DNA of 64,000 bases, taken from the NCBI RefSeq assembly GCF_006757745.1, contig NZ_AP019740.1, positions 1,116,001 to 1,180,000 on the forward strand, in the 5' to 3' direction. Shown here one piece after another: positions 46,949 through 56,196 of the stretch; position 1 is the stretch's first letter; each line of letters opens with the position of its first letter. The notes below the pieces were generated by a model that searched no databases, was not told the origin of the DNA, and saw nothing but the letters and a program-made list of their open reading frames with translations. The stretch comes from Acinetobacter radioresistens DSM 6976 = NBRC 102413 = CIP 103788. Lineage in GTDB: Bacteria > Pseudomonadota > Gammaproteobacteria > Pseudomonadales > Moraxellaceae. Made by a program: the position numbers and the translations under genes.

Positions 46949-47040
46949 CTCTAAATGATCAGGGCTTCGGCTTTTGAGGGCTAAATGCTCGCTATATAGC
47001 ATTGAAGTTGGGTATGATACGGGCCAAGAGGAGAGTGCAG

Positions 47041-47400
47041 ATGAAGAAAATTATTGTAATAGGTACTGCTTTACTTTTGGCTGCCTGTAGCGAGAAACCC
47101 CCTTTAACGCCTGAGCAGCAGTGGCAAGGCTTTTGTACCAGTCTAGGTAATGCTGCACGTTCAATCATGCTAGACCGCCAGTCTGGGATTGATAAAGCTC
47201 GGGCACTGGAGCATGCTAACCGTGTGGAAGATCCACTAATCAAAGAAATGATTCTTAAAATTCTGGATCAGGCTTATCTTCAGCCAAGAGTTGAGGGTAA
47301 GCAGGCAAAACTTGATGTACAAGAAAAATTTAAACAGCAGGCCTATGAACAGTGCCTGAGTACACCACATGACCGGATGCCACAATATAAAAAACTATAA
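47041..47400 (+). CDS. Small lipoprotein, unknown
   Basis: A 119-residue protein with a short lipoprotein signal peptide (MKKIIVIGTALLLAAC, lipobox LAAC, Cys16). ATG 47041 is chosen over upstream in-frame starts because GAGGAGAG lies just before it and the signal peptide begins there. The mature part is helical and charged (TPEQQWQGFCTSLGNAARSIMLDRQSG), with two further Cys. No family was recognised. Its gene is 92 bp downstream of the small membrane protein. Confidence 0.8.
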   Translation: MKKIIVIGTALLLAACSEKPPLTPEQQWQGFCTSLGNAARSIMLDRQSGIDKARALEHANRVEDPLIKEMILKILDQAYLQPRVEGKQAKLDVQEKFKQQAYEQCLSTPHDRMPQYKKL

Positions 47401-47835
47401 CTTATATCTAACTTTATAAAATAGCCTAAGTATTTTAAGTAAGATGCTTGGGCTCCTTGGTAGTGCTTAGATTAAATCTTGAAAATAAAACTAGCTTTAA
47501 ATGTATTTATTGAAAGCAAAATGCACAGTTAATTTTCAGAAATTGCCAACCCGACTAAAGATAATTGGAGAAAAGAATTTTTCTTCACTTTAACCTTCTA
47601 TACTGTCATCTGACGACGGTCAAAATTTTAGTAGAGACAGAGGCTCAAGATCCAAGACACTTGAGAGATTATATGAATAACATTTAGTTATAAAATAATG
47701 GGCATCACAAAGAAACACTTTACTTGCATTAACTTTTATCGGGAATTTTAGTAAAATTTTACAGTCCATATTATTTGTGAAGCTTTGAAGAAGCTGGAAT
47801 TCACAAGTAATTTTTTAAAAAAGAGGAATTACACC
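47401..47835. promoter_or_regulatory. acnB upstream region
   Basis: A 435-bp non-coding region with the acnB promoter. TTTACTTGCAT near 47719-47729 and TAGTAAAAT near 47749-47757 may form part of it. GAGGAA lies eight bases before the acnB GTG. No gene was seen. Confidence 0.4.
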
Positions 47836-50475
47836 GTGCTAGAAGCTTACCGCCAACACGTTGAAGAACGTGCCGCACTCGGAATCCCACCGAAGCCACT
47901 TGACGATACTCAAACAGCTGAGCTGGTTGAATTGTTAAAAAATCCACCTGCTGGTGAAGAAGCATACCTGGTTGACTTGATTGAAAACCGAGTTCCCGCA
48001 GGTGTTGATCAAGCAGCTTATGTAAAAGCTGCTTTCTTGGCTGCCGTGGCAAAAGGTGAAGCGACCTCTCCATTAATTTCTAAAGAGCGTGCAGTTTACC
48101 TGTTAGGTACAATGCTCGGCGGTTATAACGTAGCCCCTTTAGTTGAATTACTTGATGATGCTGAACTGGCTGAACTGGCTGCCGAAGCACTGAAAAAAAC
48201 TCTTCTTGTATTTGATGCATTCCATGACGTGGCAGATAAAGCTAAAGCTGGAAATGCAAATGCAAAAGCAGTTTTACAATCTTGGGCAGATGCTGAATGG
48301 TTTACTAGCCGTAAAGATGTTCCTGAAGAAATCAAAATTACTGTATTTAAAGTAACAGGTGAAACCAACACTGATGACCTGTCTCCAGCACAGGATGCCT
48401 GGAGCCGTCCAGACATTCCATTACATGCAAATGCAATGCTGAAGAATGAACGTGACGGTATCAATCCTGAAAAACAGGGTGAAGTTGGTCCATTAAGCCA
48501 GATTAAAGACCTGATCGCTAAAGGCAACCAGGTTGCGTATGTAGGTGACGTAGTTGGTACAGGTTCAAGCCGTAAGTCTGCAACCAACTCTGTGCTTTGG
48601 TTCTTTGGTGAAGAAATTCCGCACATTCCAAACAAAAAAGATGGTGGCGTGTGCTTAGGTGGTAAAATTGCTCCTATTTTCTTTAACACGATGGAAGATG
48701 CTGGTGCATTACCAGTTGAGATCGATGTTTCTGAAATGAACATGGGCGATGAAATCGTTCTTAAAGTCAATAAAGACGAAGCTAAAGTTACTGCGTTCAA
48801 AAACGGCGAACAAATCGCTGAATCTGAACTGAAAACTCCAGTACTTCTAGATGAAGTACGTGCAGGCGGCCGTATCAACCTGATTATTGGCCGTGGCCTG
48901 ACAGCGAAAGCACGTGAAGCATTGGGCCTTGGTCCTTCTACACTGTTCCGTACACCTGTACAGCCAGCAGATACTGGTAAAGGCTTTACACTGGCCCAGA
49001 AGATGGTAGGTCGCGCTTGTGGTCTTCCAGAAGGTGAAGGTGTTCGTCCGGGTACTTACTGTGAACCGAAAATGACGACTGTAGGTTCTCAGGATACAAC
49101 TGGCCCTATGACTCGTGACGAGTTAAAAGACTTGGCTTGTTTAGGTTTCTCTGCGGACCTGGTCATGCAGTCTTTCTGTCACACAGCTGCGTATCCAAAA
49201 CCAGTAGACGTACAGATGCAGCATACGCTTCCGGACTTCATCATGAACCGTGGCGGTGTTTCTCTGCGTCCAGGTGACGGTATTATCCACTCTTGGCTAA
49301 ACCGTATGCTTCTTCCAGATACTGTAGGTACTGGCGGTGACTCACATACCCGTTTTCCAATCGGTATTTCATTCCCGGCGGGTTCAGGTCTGGTAGCATT
49401 TGCTGCTGCAACTGGTGTAATGCCTCTTGACATGCCAGAGTCTGTACTGGTGAAATTTAAAGGCAAAATGCAGCCTGGTATCACCCTGCGTGATCTGGTA
49501 CATGCAATTCCTTACTATGCAATTCAGGCAGGTGACCTGACTGTCGAGAAGAAAGGTAAGAAAAATATTTTTTCTGGTCGTATTCTTGAGATCGACCTGT
49601 CAGAAATGGAAAATGACCTGACTGTTGAACAGGCATTTGAACTTTCCGATGCTTCTGCTGAGCGTTCTGCTGCTGGCTGTGCGATCACGCTTTCTGAAGA
49701 GAAAGTTGCTGAATACCTTCGTTCAAATATCACCATGTTAAAATGGATGATTTCTGAAGGTTATGGCGATGCTCGTACTATGGCACGCCGTGTTGAAAAC
49801 ATGGAAAAATGGCTTGCTAACCCAAGCTTGCTTAAAGCTGATGCTGATGCTGAATATACTAAAGTATATGAAATTGACCTGGCTGATATCAAAGAACCTA
49901 TTCTTTGCTGTCCGAACGATCCAGATGATGCAAAACTGCTTTCTCAGGTACAAGGTGACAAGATTGATGAAGTATTCATCGGTTCTTGTATGACCAATAT
50001 CGGTCACTTCCGTGCAGCGGGTAAACTTCTAGACAAAGTACCTGGTGGTTCTTTATCTACTCGTCTGTGGCTGGCTCCTCCAACTCGTATGGATGAACGT
50101 CAGTTAATGGAAGAAGGGTTCTACAACACTTATGGTAAAGCTGGCGCACGTACTGAAATGCCAGGCTGTTCACTGTGTATGGGTAACCAGGCACGTGTAG
50201 CACCAAATACTACTGTTGTTTCAACATCTACCCGTAACTTCCCGAACCGACTGGGTCAGGGTGCAAATGTTTACTTGGCTTCTGCTGAGCTGGCGTCTGT
50301 GGCTGCTGTACTGGGTAAACTTCCTACACCGGAAGAATATCAGCAGTATGCTTCTCAAATTGATAGCATGGCAGCAGATATTTATAAGTATCTGAACTTT
50401 GACCAGATGTCTGACTATACATCTGAAGCAAGCAAGGTTGACACTAAAAAGATCTCTGCTGCTCAATTAACTTAA
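47836..50475 (+). CDS. acnB: Aconitate hydratase B
   Basis: TCA-cycle isomerisation of citrate to isocitrate, with a [4Fe-4S] cluster. The start is GTG 47836 (first residues MLEAYRQHVEERAALGIPPK), because AcnB proteins begin there and GAGGAA lies before it; upstream in-frame codons are an artefact. The 879 residues comprise the N-terminal HEAT-like domain (about 1-160), the swivel domain 4 (about 165-385) and the catalytic core. The cluster cysteines are in GSCMTNIGHF and GCSLCMGNQARV. AcnB can also bind mRNA when iron is low; that is known of the family. Confidence 0.97.
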   Translation: MLEAYRQHVEERAALGIPPKPLDDTQTAELVELLKNPPAGEEAYLVDLIENRVPAGVDQAAYVKAAFLAAVAKGEATSPLISKERAVYLLGTMLGGYNVAPLVELLDDAELAELAAEALKKTLLVFDAFHDVADKAKAGNANAKAVLQSWADAEWFTSRKDVPEEIKITVFKVTGETNTDDLSPAQDAWSRPDIPLHANAMLKNERDGINPEKQGEVGPLSQIKDLIAKGNQVAYVGDVVGTGSSRKSATNSVLWFFGEEIPHIPNKKDGGVCLGGKIAPIFFNTMEDAGALPVEIDVSEMNMGDEIVLKVNKDEAKVTAFKNGEQIAESELKTPVLLDEVRAGGRINLIIGRGLTAKAREALGLGPSTLFRTPVQPADTGKGFTLAQKMVGRACGLPEGEGVRPGTYCEPKMTTVGSQDTTGPMTRDELKDLACLGFSADLVMQSFCHTAAYPKPVDVQMQHTLPDFIMNRGGVSLRPGDGIIHSWLNRMLLPDTVGTGGDSHTRFPIGISFPAGSGLVAFAAATGVMPLDMPESVLVKFKGKMQPGITLRDLVHAIPYYAIQAGDLTVEKKGKKNIFSGRILEIDLSEMENDLTVEQAFELSDASAERSAAGCAITLSEEKVAEYLRSNITMLKWMISEGYGDARTMARRVENMEKWLANPSLLKADADAEYTKVYEIDLADIKEPILCCPNDPDDAKLLSQVQGDKIDEVFIGSCMTNIGHFRAAGKLLDKVPGGSLSTRLWLAPPTRMDERQLMEEGFYNTYGKAGARTEMPGCSLCMGNQARVAPNTTVVSTSTRNFPNRLGQGANVYLASAELASVAAVLGKLPTPEEYQQYASQIDSMAADIYKYLNFDQMSDYTSEASKVDTKKISAAQLT

Positions 50476-50484
50476 TAAGCGAGA

Positions 50485-50509
50485 GGGAAAAAGCCGAAAG
50501 GCGTTTCCC
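50485..50509 (+). repeat. GAAA-tetraloop hairpin after acnB
   Basis: GGGAAA / TTTCCC and GCC / GGC pair around a GAAA tetraloop with a small internal bulge, ten bases after the acnB stop. There is no T run, so it is more likely an mRNA-stabilising hairpin than a terminator. Confidence 0.6.
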
Positions 50510-50561
50510 AAGTGTAAAAGCAATGCTCTGATTTTCTTTGAAAATTAAGATAAGATGAGTT

Positions 50562-50595
50562 AAAAATAAGGGCTGAGTAATCAGCCCTTATTTTT
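50562..50595 (+). terminator. Strong intrinsic terminator between acnB and the nuclease gene
   Basis: A 13-bp perfect stem AAATAAGGGCTGA / TCAGCCCTTATTT with a GTAA loop, followed by TTTTTCG. It ends only 11 bases before the ATG of the nuclease-like gene. Confidence 0.92.
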
Positions 50596-50606
50596 CGAGT
50601 AGATAA

Positions 50607-51851
50607 ATGAACAGTAAAATTAGTCAGATCATTCAGTCCACTCTAAATATTCTAGAAGAAAACAATAGTCATGGTAATAACTTCAATCTATTGAAAATCT
50701 GTGGAGTATCAAATAGTGAAGTATTCACCCATACTCCAATTTTGAAAGAGTTATTAGATCCTGAGGGAACACATGGGCAAAAAGATTTATTCTTAAAAAG
50801 TTTTGTAGAGTTTTTTAAATTAGATTTTAAGATTAGAGGTAATATTAAAACAAAAAAGGAGCAAAGGTTTAATGATTATGGCCAGATTGATTTAATGATT
50901 GAAAATGAAGAGCAGATAATTATTCTGGAAAATAAAATTTATGCTGTCGATCAATCTAAACAATTACAAAGATATTTTAACTTTTGTAAAAATTATGCTA
51001 AAAAGCAACCATTATTGATTTATTTAACGCTATTTGGAAATGAGCCAAGTTTTTCTTCATTAGGTAATATTAAAAAAGTTGATAATAAGTATTTAATTCA
51101 AACTAATAATGAGTTAATTAATATAAATTTAAGATGTTTAAGCTATAAGATAGATATTATTTCATGGCTTGAGGATATTAAGTCTCAATTTAATCATCTA
51201 ACAAATCTTCAGTCAGCTCTTAATCAGTATATTAAATTACTCAGAATGTTGACTAATGAGCTGGTAACTGTAAATAAAGAATTAAAAAATATGTTATTAG
51301 AAATGACACCGAACGAACTTCAGGCGATTAAGCAAATCTCTAATCAATTTAACAGTAGTAATTATAGAGGAGACTTACTTTTTAAATTATTTGCATATTT
51401 TGAACATAAATTTATTGAAACAGGAAATTATGAAATATCTCCTGAATTCCAAGATATACATTACACATTTAAAAATTGCCAACAATGGTTTAAGCAGCTT
51501 AGTAATATTAATCCAGAAAGTAAAAGGAATGTTATTGGTTGTGTATTAAGAAGCAAAAAAAATCTTCATGTTACTTTTTTGTTTGTAGCAGCTAAAGATA
51601 ATTTACATTATGGGATCACATTATCAGAAGAGTGTCATCTTAATTTGAATGATCTAGAACATCTACTACCAACATGGGGACAAGCTAAACAATGGAAAAA
51701 AATCCCTGAGGGTCTAATTAGCAAAGGTATAGAAAATCTAAGAAATTTTTCTGGTGATGCATTTAAATTATTGGCTGTTAAAGATAATAATTTTCTAGAT
51801 AATTTCATTAAGGATAGGTTGCAGGAAATGGATATTATTTTAAAGCTATAA
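50607..51851 (+). CDS. PD-(D/E)XK nuclease superfamily protein
   Basis: A 414-residue protein whose N-terminal half resembles the PDDEXK_20 group of nuclease-like proteins. EVFTHTPILKELLDPEGTHG (38-57) is the conserved entry block. Asp95 in YGQIDLMIEN, then Glu108 and Lys110 in IILENKIYAVDQ, make the D-ExK metal site, with Gln119 and Tyr123 in KQLQRYFNF after it. The C-terminal half (about 200-414) is unrecognised and helical. Codon use is far more AT-rich than in the neighbouring acnB, suggesting horizontal transfer. Such proteins are often accessory or phage-defence genes; that role is a guess. A terminator lies directly upstream, so where its promoter is remains unclear. Confidence 0.75.
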   Translation: MNSKISQIIQSTLNILEENNSHGNNFNLLKICGVSNSEVFTHTPILKELLDPEGTHGQKDLFLKSFVEFFKLDFKIRGNIKTKKEQRFNDYGQIDLMIENEEQIIILENKIYAVDQSKQLQRYFNFCKNYAKKQPLLIYLTLFGNEPSFSSLGNIKKVDNKYLIQTNNELININLRCLSYKIDIISWLEDIKSQFNHLTNLQSALNQYIKLLRMLTNELVTVNKELKNMLLEMTPNELQAIKQISNQFNSSNYRGDLLFKLFAYFEHKFIETGNYEISPEFQDIHYTFKNCQQWFKQLSNINPESKRNVIGCVLRSKKNLHVTFLFVAAKDNLHYGITLSEECHLNLNDLEHLLPTWGQAKQWKKIPEGLISKGIENLRNFSGDAFKLLAVKDNNFLDNFIKDRLQEMDIILKL

Positions 51852-52249
51852 AAATAAGAATTTTTTAGTATTATCAAAATCAAATTATTAGTATTCCATA
51901 TATATGTCAAGTATTAATCTAATTGATAATACTTATACATATATATGTGGAATATTCAGCGGACCTTAAGATAGAAACTTCATAAGTTTAAATATGATGA
52001 AATTCCTCGCAGGTGAATAATTTATAACAATCAAGTGAATAAACTATATGACTATATAGATATTAGGCTTAAAAAAGAGAGCCACTCGGAAATTTACTGA
52101 TTTTTTAGAGTTAAATTTTAAGCATATTTTTTAAAAAAGGGTTCACACTATAAAATTTAAAGTTAATTAATATTTTCTATATTTAAATAATCTTTAAAAT
52201 ATAGGCAATAAGTTATTAAATTTCCTTAAATATGCTAGTTTAAAAGAGA
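51852..52249. other. AT-rich intergenic region with a long imperfect inverted repeat
   Basis: A 398-bp very AT-rich region. At 51898-51952 two near-palindromic CATATATATGT-like blocks flank an AAGTATTA / TAATACTT stem, giving an imperfect inverted repeat about 55 bp long. No gene was found. Confidence 0.5.
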
Positions 52250-52468
52250 ATGTCTAAACAATCCCGCTTCCTCTGTATTGGTGGGTTCCTCAATGGAACC
52301 CAAGTTAAAGACCAAGGTGACAGCTTTATCTGTGTCGAAAATGGCAGACAAGTGACTTATCATAAGAAGGAAATTTTCCATCAAGACGCTTGGAATTATG
52401 ACTATTACATCTGTGAAGCTACTACAAACCAAAAGGCCAGAAACTGGGTCTACGACATTGAAAGCTGA
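52250..52468 (+). CDS. Small hypothetical protein, possibly phage-derived
   Basis: A 72-residue protein (start MSKQSRFLCIGGFLNGTQVK) with a compact mixed pattern, a GDSFICVENGRQVTYHKKEI strand region, and several aromatic residues near the end (DAWNYDYYICEA). AAGAGA precedes the ATG. The style resembles small proteins of Acinetobacter prophages, but no phage gene is adjacent. Unrecognised function. It sits in the same AT-rich insert as the nuclease gene. Confidence 0.55.
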   Translation: MSKQSRFLCIGGFLNGTQVKDQGDSFICVENGRQVTYHKKEIFHQDAWNYDYYICEATTNQKARNWVYDIES

Positions 52469-52592
52469 GCTGAAATTTTAGAGATTAAAAAGCCCTATAA
52501 TGAGAAGCTGCTTATACAAGGTACTTCTTTGTTATTAAAAATAGCAAAATATACATAGCTTAAATATACGGGATAGCTTTTTAGCCTTTAAC

Positions 52593-53078
52593 TTATTCAA
52601 TCATGAGTAAATCTGCATTATTCGCCAGTTTTAGAGGACGTAAAGCAAAAATTGAACGGGTATGACGAACCCCCTTCATAGAATATAAATTTTTACGTAA
52701 GAAACGCTCATAGTGTTCTGAGTTTTTAACTGCTACTTTGACCAGATAATCATAATCGCCAGTTACCAGATGTGCTTCAACGACTTCAGGCATATTCGCT
52801 AAGGCCTCACTAAACTGGTCCAGAATTTCATCATCATGCCGTTCAAGTGTAATTTCGATAAAGAACAGCTCATTAATACCAATGGCTTTAGGATTAATAT
52901 TGGCAGTATAGCCTTCAATAATTTTTAAAGATTCAAGGCGTTTAAGCCGAGTCCAGCAAGGTGAAGAAGAAAGTCCAACTTGTTCAGCTAGCTGAGCGAT
53001 AGTTAAACGGCCGTCCTGTCTTAAAGCCGATAAAATTTTTCGGTCTATTTTATCTAGTGTGTAATCTGTGCTGTTCAA
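52593..53078 (-). CDS. Lrp/AsnC-family transcriptional regulator
   Basis: A 161-residue regulator: an N-terminal helix-turn-helix (about 7-65, LDKIDRKILSALRQDGRLTIAQLAEQVGLSSSPC is the family hallmark, cut here for length), then the RAM ligand-binding domain (about 70-150) with LVTGDYDYLVKVAV. The start is TTG, as no ATG precedes the core. It resembles regulators responsive to amino acids such as leucine. The divergent gene is the siderophore permease operon 451 bp away, so it may not regulate it. Confidence 0.9.
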   Translation of the reverse strand: MNSTDYTLDKIDRKILSALRQDGRLTIAQLAEQVGLSSSPCWTRLKRLESLKIIEGYTANINPKAIGINELFFIEITLERHDDEILDQFSEALANMPEVVEAHLVTGDYDYLVKVAVKNSEHYERFLRKNLYSMKGVRHTRSIFALRPLKLANNADLLMIE

Positions 53079-53529
53079 AATTCAAACTATAGAAAATTAT
53101 TCTGTTAATACTTAATATACTTCATTTTTGTACTGTATATAAGCAAAATTAACAGGAAATTCGGGAGATATTTTGTAAAATTTAACGATACACTATTGTC
53201 ATAAAATCAGAGTCAATTGGGTAAAGGCTTTGATTAAACTTATAGCTCTTTTAAATAAGGGTGATTTAAAAGGGCTATGAGTTTCTCTAACTGATTTTAT
53301 AAAATTAAAAACTTAAAATATAATTTAATAAAATTAATAATTACAAACTTAAACAAAACTGTCTTCGAGTTTAATTTAATTTAAGTTTTTGATAAAAATA
53401 AAATTTTTTAATATAAGTAGTCATTCTTAAAATTTAAAATATTAATATTAAAGATAATTATTCTCATTTGTGATATTTTCTTAATTACTTCGCTCTTTTT
53501 GCTTTAACTTCGCATGTTATTTCCCTGCC
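53079..53529. promoter_or_regulatory. Regulatory region upstream of siderophore importer
   Basis: A 451-bp AT-rich region between divergent genes. It contains a Fur-box-like sequence at 53453-53471 and probably promoters in both directions. Confidence 0.5.
53453..53471 (+). promoter_or_regulatory. Candidate Fur box
   Basis: GATAATTATTCTCATTTGT matches the consensus GATAATGATAATCATTATC at 12 or 13 of 19 positions, with the first half-site perfect. It lies about 60 bp before the first permease gene, a sensible place for iron-dependent repression of the importer. Confidence 0.6.
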
Positions 53530-54483
53530 ATGATTAAACGCCGTTACCTGTTTCTTTTGCTTGTTCCTCTTGCTGTTATTTCGTTATTTACAGGTGTGGG
53601 CGAAATGAATATTACCGGATTACTGACAGGCAATATTCATGAATGGCAATTATTCTGGACCAGCCGTTTACCACGCTTAATGGCCATTTTAGTTGCAGGT
53701 GCAGGGCTGAGTGTTTGTGGGCTGATTATGCAGTCACTCAGCCGGAACCGTTTTGTTTCCCCAACTACAGCCGGTCTTTATGATTGTGCCCGGTTAGGTG
53801 TTCTCATCTCGATTATCCTGTTGCCAGCCGCTTCTATTTTTATTAAAACCGGTTTTGCAATTTTAGTTACATTGGCCGGTGCATTGGTTTTTATGAGTAT
53901 TCTAGCCACACTCAAGCATCGGGATACCGTTTTTGTTCCTCTGGTTGGTATGATCTTTGGCAGTATTATTTCTGCATTTACGACTTTTATCGCTTTGCAA
54001 ATGGACTTGTTACAAAATCTGGCGGGATGGTTACAGGGAGACTTTTCAACCGTTCTAAATGGTCAATATGAGCTGATCTATTTAAGTGTACCCATTTTAA
54101 TAGTGAGTTATTTTCTGGCCAATCGCTTTGTGCTGGCAGGTATCGGAGAAGACTTTGCAACTAATTTAGGCCTCAATTATAAACAGATCTTATTTTTAGG
54201 ACTAGTTCTGGTATCTGTCATTACTGGTGTAGTCATCGTCACAGTTGGAGCTATCCCATTCTTAGGTTTGATTGTTCCCAATATTGTAAGTCTGTATCTC
54301 GGAGATAATATCCGCAAGACTTTATCGCATACTGCAATTTTAGGGGCTTTATTGGTACTGGTCTGTGATCTGTTTGGACGTATAGTGATTTATCCGTACG
54401 AAGTTTCAGTAAGTCTGATTATGGGTGTACTGGGCAGTGTGCTTTTCTTGTGGCTCTTGCTACGGAGGTACCGTTATGCATAA
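53530..54483 (+). CDS. Ferric-siderophore ABC permease 1 (FecCD family)
   Basis: A 317-residue inner membrane permease of the FatD/CeuB/VctD type, with about nine to ten membrane helices. WTSRLPRLMAILVAGAGLSVCGLIMQ near residue 45-68 and VGAIPFLGLIVPNIV near 240-254 are the FecCD signatures; the latter contains the region that contacts the ATPase. It forms a heterodimer with the product of the next gene, which it overlaps by 8 bp. The four-gene cluster is a complete importer. Confidence 0.92.
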   Translation: MIKRRYLFLLLVPLAVISLFTGVGEMNITGLLTGNIHEWQLFWTSRLPRLMAILVAGAGLSVCGLIMQSLSRNRFVSPTTAGLYDCARLGVLISIILLPAASIFIKTGFAILVTLAGALVFMSILATLKHRDTVFVPLVGMIFGSIISAFTTFIALQMDLLQNLAGWLQGDFSTVLNGQYELIYLSVPILIVSYFLANRFVLAGIGEDFATNLGLNYKQILFLGLVLVSVITGVVIVTVGAIPFLGLIVPNIVSLYLGDNIRKTLSHTAILGALLVLVCDLFGRIVIYPYEVSVSLIMGVLGSVLFLWLLLRRYRYA

Positions 54484-55438
54484 CCGTACCAAACTGATGG
54501 TTTTGGGCTTTGCTGTAATCATTATGGTTACCTTGTATCTCGGCTGGAATCTGGGCACAGGCTGGCAGTTTGCTGTGAAGCTCCGTTTAAAGACTATCAT
54601 GGCAATTATTGTTGCTGGCATAGCGGTTGGGGTATCTACTTTAGTGTTTCATACTATTGTAAATAACCGCGTAGTGACTCCTCAGGCATTAGGTTTAGAC
54701 AAGCTATATGAGCTGTCTAAAACCATGATCATTTATTTCTTTGGTGCAAGTACCTTACTGTCAATAAATTTTGTGACTGATTACCTGATTAGCCTGCTAT
54801 TAATGGTCAGTTTTGCGCTCTTGCTTTACCGTTTTATTTTTCAGAAAGTCGCGCAACAGAATATCTACTTTCTACTTTTGGTTGGCCTGATCTGTTCAAC
54901 ATTGTTTGACAATATGACCACCTTTTTTCAGGTATTGCTCGATCCGGATGAGTTCCAGATAGCTGCTTATGCCGGTTTTGCCAGTTTTAACATAGTGAAA
55001 ATGGAAACCGTAGGGTTAGCTTTACTCACTATTTTACCAATTTTACTTTATAGCTTTAAACACCATCACCGTCTGAACGTTATGGCACTGGGCCGTGACC
55101 ATGCTCTTAATCTGGGGCTGGATTACGATAAAACCAGCCGTATTTTGCTGATTTTGGTAGTTCTGGCGCTGGCCTCAGCAACTGCGCTGGCTGGACCTAT
55201 GATGTTTCTGGGTCTGTTGGTACTCAATATTACCTTAGAACTTTTTAAAACCCATCAGCATTATATTCTGCTGCCTGGCATCATTCTGGTCAGTGTCCTG
55301 TCTCTGGTCATTGGGCAGTTTATTGTCCTGCATGTGCTGAATTTTAAAACGACGCTGAGTGTCATTATTAATTTTGTCGGTGGAATTTATTTCTTCTGGA
55401 TTTTGTTGAAGGAAAATAAAAAATGGCAATTGAGCTGA
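54476..55438 (+). CDS. Ferric-siderophore ABC permease 2 (FecCD family)
   Basis: A 320-residue second permease of the FatC/CeuC/VctG type. ATG 54476 is chosen since it begins MHNRTKLMVLG just before the first membrane helix, follows GGAGG, and overlaps the previous gene by 8 bp; upstream in-frame codons lie inside the previous gene. LAGPMMFLGLLVLNIT near the C-terminus is the ATPase-contact region. It overlaps the ATPase gene by 16 bp, so all subunits are translated together. Confidence 0.91.
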   Translation: MHNRTKLMVLGFAVIIMVTLYLGWNLGTGWQFAVKLRLKTIMAIIVAGIAVGVSTLVFHTIVNNRVVTPQALGLDKLYELSKTMIIYFFGASTLLSINFVTDYLISLLLMVSFALLLYRFIFQKVAQQNIYFLLLVGLICSTLFDNMTTFFQVLLDPDEFQIAAYAGFASFNIVKMETVGLALLTILPILLYSFKHHHRLNVMALGRDHALNLGLDYDKTSRILLILVVLALASATALAGPMMFLGLLVLNITLELFKTHQHYILLPGIILVSVLSLVIGQFIVLHVLNFKTTLSVIINFVGGIYFFWILLKENKKWQLS

Positions 55439-56187
55439 AAAATTTAAGCAAAAGCTATCACGGGCAGAAGGTGGTAAATGATGTGTCGCTTACTATTGCC
55501 AAAGGACAGTTTACTGCTTTTATCGGGCCAAATGGGGCAGGCAAAAGTACTTTGCTGTCAATGATTAGCCGTTTGACTCAGGTTGATACCGGCGACGTTC
55601 TGCTCGATAGCCAGAATATACAGCAGATGAGAAGTACCGAGATTGCTAAAAAGCTGGCAATTCTTAAACAGTCCAATCATACGGAATTACGTTTAAGTAT
55701 TGAAGATTTAGTGGCTTTTGGACGTTTTCCCTATTCACAGGGCCGCTTAAAAGCTGAAGACCAAAAGATTATTGATCAGGCAATCGCCTACATGGAACTA
55801 GAACCGTTACGGCATAAACAGCTGAGTGAACTTTCAGGTGGCCAGCGCCAGCGAGCTTATATTTCTATGGTTCTGGCACAGGATACAGATTATATCCTGC
55901 TGGATGAACCTTTAAACAATCTGGACATGAAGCACTCTGCACAAATTATGCGGGTACTGAAAGACTTGGCGGTGAATCATGGCAAGTCAATTATTGTGGT
56001 AATACACGATATTAATTTTGCCTCGGTCTATGCCGACCAGATTATTGCCATGAAAGATGGACAGTTACTTTATCAGGGCACACCCGAACAGATTATGCAG
56101 GAAAATGTACTGCAGCATATTTTTGATTTTGCGATTCCAATTCAGCAAGTTCAGCAACACAAACTTGGTCTGTACTTTATTAGCTAG
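55423..56187 (+). CDS. Ferric-siderophore ABC transporter ATPase
   Basis: A 254-residue ATPase that powers uptake. Walker A GPNGAGKST is at 35-43, the signature LSGGQRQR at 137-144, Walker B YILLDEP at 157-163, and the H-loop His in VVIHDINFAS near 192. It resembles the FatE/CeuD/YclP group for catecholate-type siderophores. It ends 9 bp before the binding-protein gene. Confidence 0.94.
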   Translation: MAIELKNLSKSYHGQKVVNDVSLTIAKGQFTAFIGPNGAGKSTLLSMISRLTQVDTGDVLLDSQNIQQMRSTEIAKKLAILKQSNHTELRLSIEDLVAFGRFPYSQGRLKAEDQKIIDQAIAYMELEPLRHKQLSELSGGQRQRAYISMVLAQDTDYILLDEPLNNLDMKHSAQIMRVLKDLAVNHGKSIIVVIHDINFASVYADQIIAMKDGQLLYQGTPEQIMQENVLQHIFDFAIPIQQVQQHKLGLYFIS

Positions 56188-56196
56188 GAGATAGAT

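Noticed and set aside
50607..52468. The nuclease and the small protein as a two-gene toxin-antitoxin or defence pair
   Set aside because: They are 398 bp apart with no sign of co-transcription, and neither resembles an antitoxin.
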